A stretch of 64,000 nt of DNA, from assembly GCA_031292525.1 (NCBI GenBank), contig JARLGY010000019.1, positions 248,001 to 312,000 of the forward strand. Reading direction: 5' to 3'. The stretch is from Flavipsychrobacter sp. GTDB lineage: Bacteria; Bacteroidota; Bacteroidia; Chitinophagales; Chitinophagaceae. The position numbers and the translations under genes were made by a program. Positions 62,080-64,000 of the stretch are shown piece by piece (positions within the stretch are counted from its first letter, which is position 1; the number at the start of each line of letters is the position of its first letter). The notes under the pieces are model-generated. The model did not search any database. It was not told where the DNA came from and saw only the letters and a program-made list of their open reading frames with translations.

Positions 62080-62311
62080 TGGAGTAAAGATATCTGAGTT
62101 TTAAATTCCAGATACAAAATAAGCTAATATTCACCTGTCTTAACGAGTGAAAAGCCCCAGTCCCTAATGCTTATTAACACGACCGACGAAGAATCAAAGT
62201 AAGGCTACTAAATATGCATTCAGTTTTTATCTTGAGTACTAAAAGCGTATAAAATGATGCGTGTCGCTAATTGAGCTGGCAAGTTGTATTTTTAGCGCCA
62301 TATTAGGTCTT

Positions 62312-63265
62312 ATGAGTTTTCTTACGGTAGAGCATATTTCAAAAAAGCATGGCGGTGATTTTTTATTAAATGATATCAGCTTTGTGGTGGATGAGGGTAA
62401 ACGACTGGCTATTGCCGGAGAAACGGGATCGGGAAAAACAACACTGATGCAGATAGTGGGCGGCCTTGAGCAGGCCGATAGCGGGAAGGTTTTTTTTGAA
62501 GGCAAACGTGTATGGGGACTATTTGAAAAGATGATGCCCGGCCACAAAAACATTGCCTACCTATCGCAACACTACGAGTTGCCTAAAAAATACAGGGTGT
62601 CAGAATTGCTGGCATATGCCAATAACCTTACGGACGAAGCATCGGCAGAGCTATATAATGTGTGCCGAATAACGCACCTGACGGGGCGCTGGTCGCACAC
62701 ATTATCGGGTGGCGAAAAACAACGGGTGGCGCTGGCAAAGTTGCTCACGGAAACGCCGAAACTGCTGCTGCTGGATGAGCCTTATTCTAACCTGGACTTG
62801 ATACATAAACTGCAATTAAAGGACGTAATATGGGACGTGGGCGAACGGCTGGGTGTGACCTGCATGCTGATATCGCACGACACGGACGATATGCTGCCGT
62901 GGGCGAACGAGATAATGGTTTTAAAAGAAGGCAGTATAGTACAGACCGGCGCGCCACACCAAATATATAAGCAACCACGTAACGATTATGTAGCCGGGTT
63001 GTTTGGCAAGTACAATGTTGTCTCTCCAAAACTTGCCGCATCGCTTTCGGTTCCTGAGGACAGAACACTATATACCCGACCGGAAGATTTTATAATTTCA
63101 ACAGAGTTAACCAATGGTGTGTCCGCTCTTGTAACGCGTGTATTATACATGGGTAGCCACTTGCAGGTGGATGTTGTAGTGCAGGGCGAGACGGTAACTG
63201 TGAATACAACGGACAAAGCAATAGCGAAGGGGATGGAGGTGTATTTAGGGACGCTATTGCTTTAA
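62312..63265 (+). CDS. ABC transporter ATP-binding protein (ion/spermidine-type)
   Basis: From the ATG at 62312, the 317-residue ATPase shows LTVEHISKKHGGDFLLNDIS, Walker A GETGSGKTT, Q-loop LSQHYELPK, the signature LSGGEKQR, Walker B LLLLDEP, and the H-loop ISHDTDDM. A C-terminal TOBE-like segment follows (LYTRPEDFIISTELTNGVSA). The layout resembles CysA/PotA/FbpC subunits, but no permease or binding protein is next to it. The frame extends 17 codons upstream, where a hydrophobic stretch makes no sense for a soluble ATPase. Confidence 0.9.
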   Translation: MSFLTVEHISKKHGGDFLLNDISFVVDEGKRLAIAGETGSGKTTLMQIVGGLEQADSGKVFFEGKRVWGLFEKMMPGHKNIAYLSQHYELPKKYRVSELLAYANNLTDEASAELYNVCRITHLTGRWSHTLSGGEKQRVALAKLLTETPKLLLLDEPYSNLDLIHKLQLKDVIWDVGERLGVTCMLISHDTDDMLPWANEIMVLKEGSIVQTGAPHQIYKQPRNDYVAGLFGKYNVVSPKLAASLSVPEDRTLYTRPEDFIISTELTNGVSALVTRVLYMGSHLQVDVVVQGETVTVNTTDKAIAKGMEVYLGTLLL

Positions 63266-63661
63266 CTGTTGTAAGTCAAAATATTGCAACTTTGCTAGTA
63301 TAAGTGAAAACACTTAGGCTAACCTATTCTTCAATCAATTATATTATTTGTTAATTATTATTATAAAAAGGATTAAAAACCCTTTGGAATTGCAAATACT
63401 ATTTTTATATTTATAACAGAAACCCCAAACTTTAATAGTTCTCAATTACGTACTGTGAATTTCTCATAAGCAATGCGAGCAGGGATAATTGTGTACAATT
63501 GAATGTAGATATATCTTATAAATAAGATTAAAATGGCATTTAGATAAAAAAAATAAAAAAGCATTCCAATAAAATCTATTTTACCTCATCCTATTGCATT
63601 TACACACATCTTATTCGTAACACACAACATACACAATTTTAAAAACCTAAACTAATCAATT
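63266..63661. other. 396-bp A/T-rich intergenic region before the catalase-like gene
   Basis: No credible ORF or RNA gene is seen. There is a 6-bp hairpin TAAGTG/CACTTA near 63301-63318 and a perfect palindrome AATTGTGTACAATT (63487-63500) that may be an operator. The rest is very A/T-rich, and the leader before 63662 contains no exact -7 element. Confidence 0.4.
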
Positions 63662-64000
63662 ATGGCTAAAAAATCAAGCGACCCGAAGAAGGCGAATGCT
63701 TTGAACACAGAATCGCCAAAAGAAAAGAAAGATAGTACTGCCGGCAAGCCTACAGCAAATGACGTGGCATGCTGGGACAGCGACGGCCCAACCGCCATAG
63801 CGACGGAACGCCTGAAAGAAATGTTTGTTGAAATGGGACAAAAGACACGCATAGAGATGGGGCAACAGCCTGCTGAACGTGCCGTGTTCCGCAAACAACA
63901 CGGTATAGCCTACGGGACGTTCACTATAAAAAAGGATATTGACCCTAAGTATAAAGTTGGTGTTTTTGCGGGTGATAGCTATGAATGTGTTGCACGTTTT
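63662..64000 (+). CDS. Catalase-related protein, N-terminal part (truncated by window edge)
   Basis: The first 113 residues are visible. A charged, disordered N-terminus (AKKSSDPKKANALNTESPKE) is followed by AIATERLKEMFVEMGQKTRI, AERAVFRKQHGIAYGTFTIK and KKDIDPKYKVGVFAGDSYEC, VARF. The RxxHG...F.......KVGVFAGD...ARF pattern fits the catalase-like fold of the atypical heme family (y4iL-like), not classical catalase. The heme Tyr and most of the domain lie outside the window. It is a second catalase-type protein besides katA. Confidence 0.65.
   Translation, partial: MAKKSSDPKKANALNTESPKEKKDSTAGKPTANDVACWDSDGPTAIATERLKEMFVEMGQKTRIEMGQQPAERAVFRKQHGIAYGTFTIKKDIDPKYKVGVFAGDSYECVARF

Overview
The window is chromosomal DNA of a member of the Bacteroidota, most likely of the Chitinophagales/Chitinophagaceae type. 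The evidence is several exported proteins with a C-terminal type IX secretion (T9SS) sorting domain (PNP motif followed by a GxYxV strand), a Bacteroidota-type serine palmitoyltransferase, a PafA-type alkaline phosphatase, a proline-tRNA ligase of the archaeal-like class, and -7 promoter elements of the form TAnnTTTG with an upstream TTG. G+C is moderate, genes are tightly packed, and no rRNA, CRISPR array or intact insertion sequence is visible.

Layout. 1-5262: a partial Fur/Zur-type regulator divergent from a MerC-like membrane gene with two palindromic operators between them, then tspO, lgt, an SDR, a type IB topoisomerase and map. 5288-17057: an uninterrupted minus-strand S10-spc ribosomal protein cluster (rpsJ to rplO, then secY and map) with a recognisable promoter before rpsJ. 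The usual downstream alpha-operon genes (infA, rpsM, rpsK, rpsD, rpoA, rplQ) and the upstream str genes (rpsL, rpsG, fusA) are not adjacent. 17532-18144: a decayed gene with two TonB-C-terminal-like segments.

18258-35145: exported and housekeeping genes: a lipoprotein, a CAP-domain protein, glutaminyl cyclotransferase, rarA, two tandem exported thioredoxin-fold proteins followed by a beta-propeller protein, catalase, pafA, serine palmitoyltransferase, a GNAT enzyme, a T9SS-targeted cyclophilin, tRNA-Arg(TCT), a conserved exported protein, a pair of HdrD/HdrB-like iron-sulfur proteins and an FMN reductase. 35216-41428: two unrecognised soluble proteins, a lipoprotein/membrane protein/histidine kinase/response regulator cluster, a low-affinity iron permease-like protein and holB.

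41604-52961: surA-like PPIase, TPR protein, parE, FadL/OmpP1-like porin, a low-complexity exported protein, proS and small membrane or unknown proteins. 53121-55659: a small exopolysaccharide locus (single-domain response regulator, a sugar transferase with a pseudo-receiver and a cysteine insertion, GT2 glycosyltransferase). 55663-64000: two tandem paralogous T9SS cargo proteins, an orphan phage terminase-small-subunit-like protein, a DoxX-like protein, a serine hydrolase whose signal peptide is cut off by two in-frame stops, an ABC ATPase and the start of a catalase-related protein.

The strongest candidates for new biology are the pseudo-receiver/Cys-insert sugar transferase with its adjacent CheY-like protein, the pair of unknown soluble proteins at 35.2-36.5 kb, the RGG-repeat tail on ribosomal protein S3, and the thioredoxin-pair locus. 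All functional statements come from reading motifs by eye; no database search was run.
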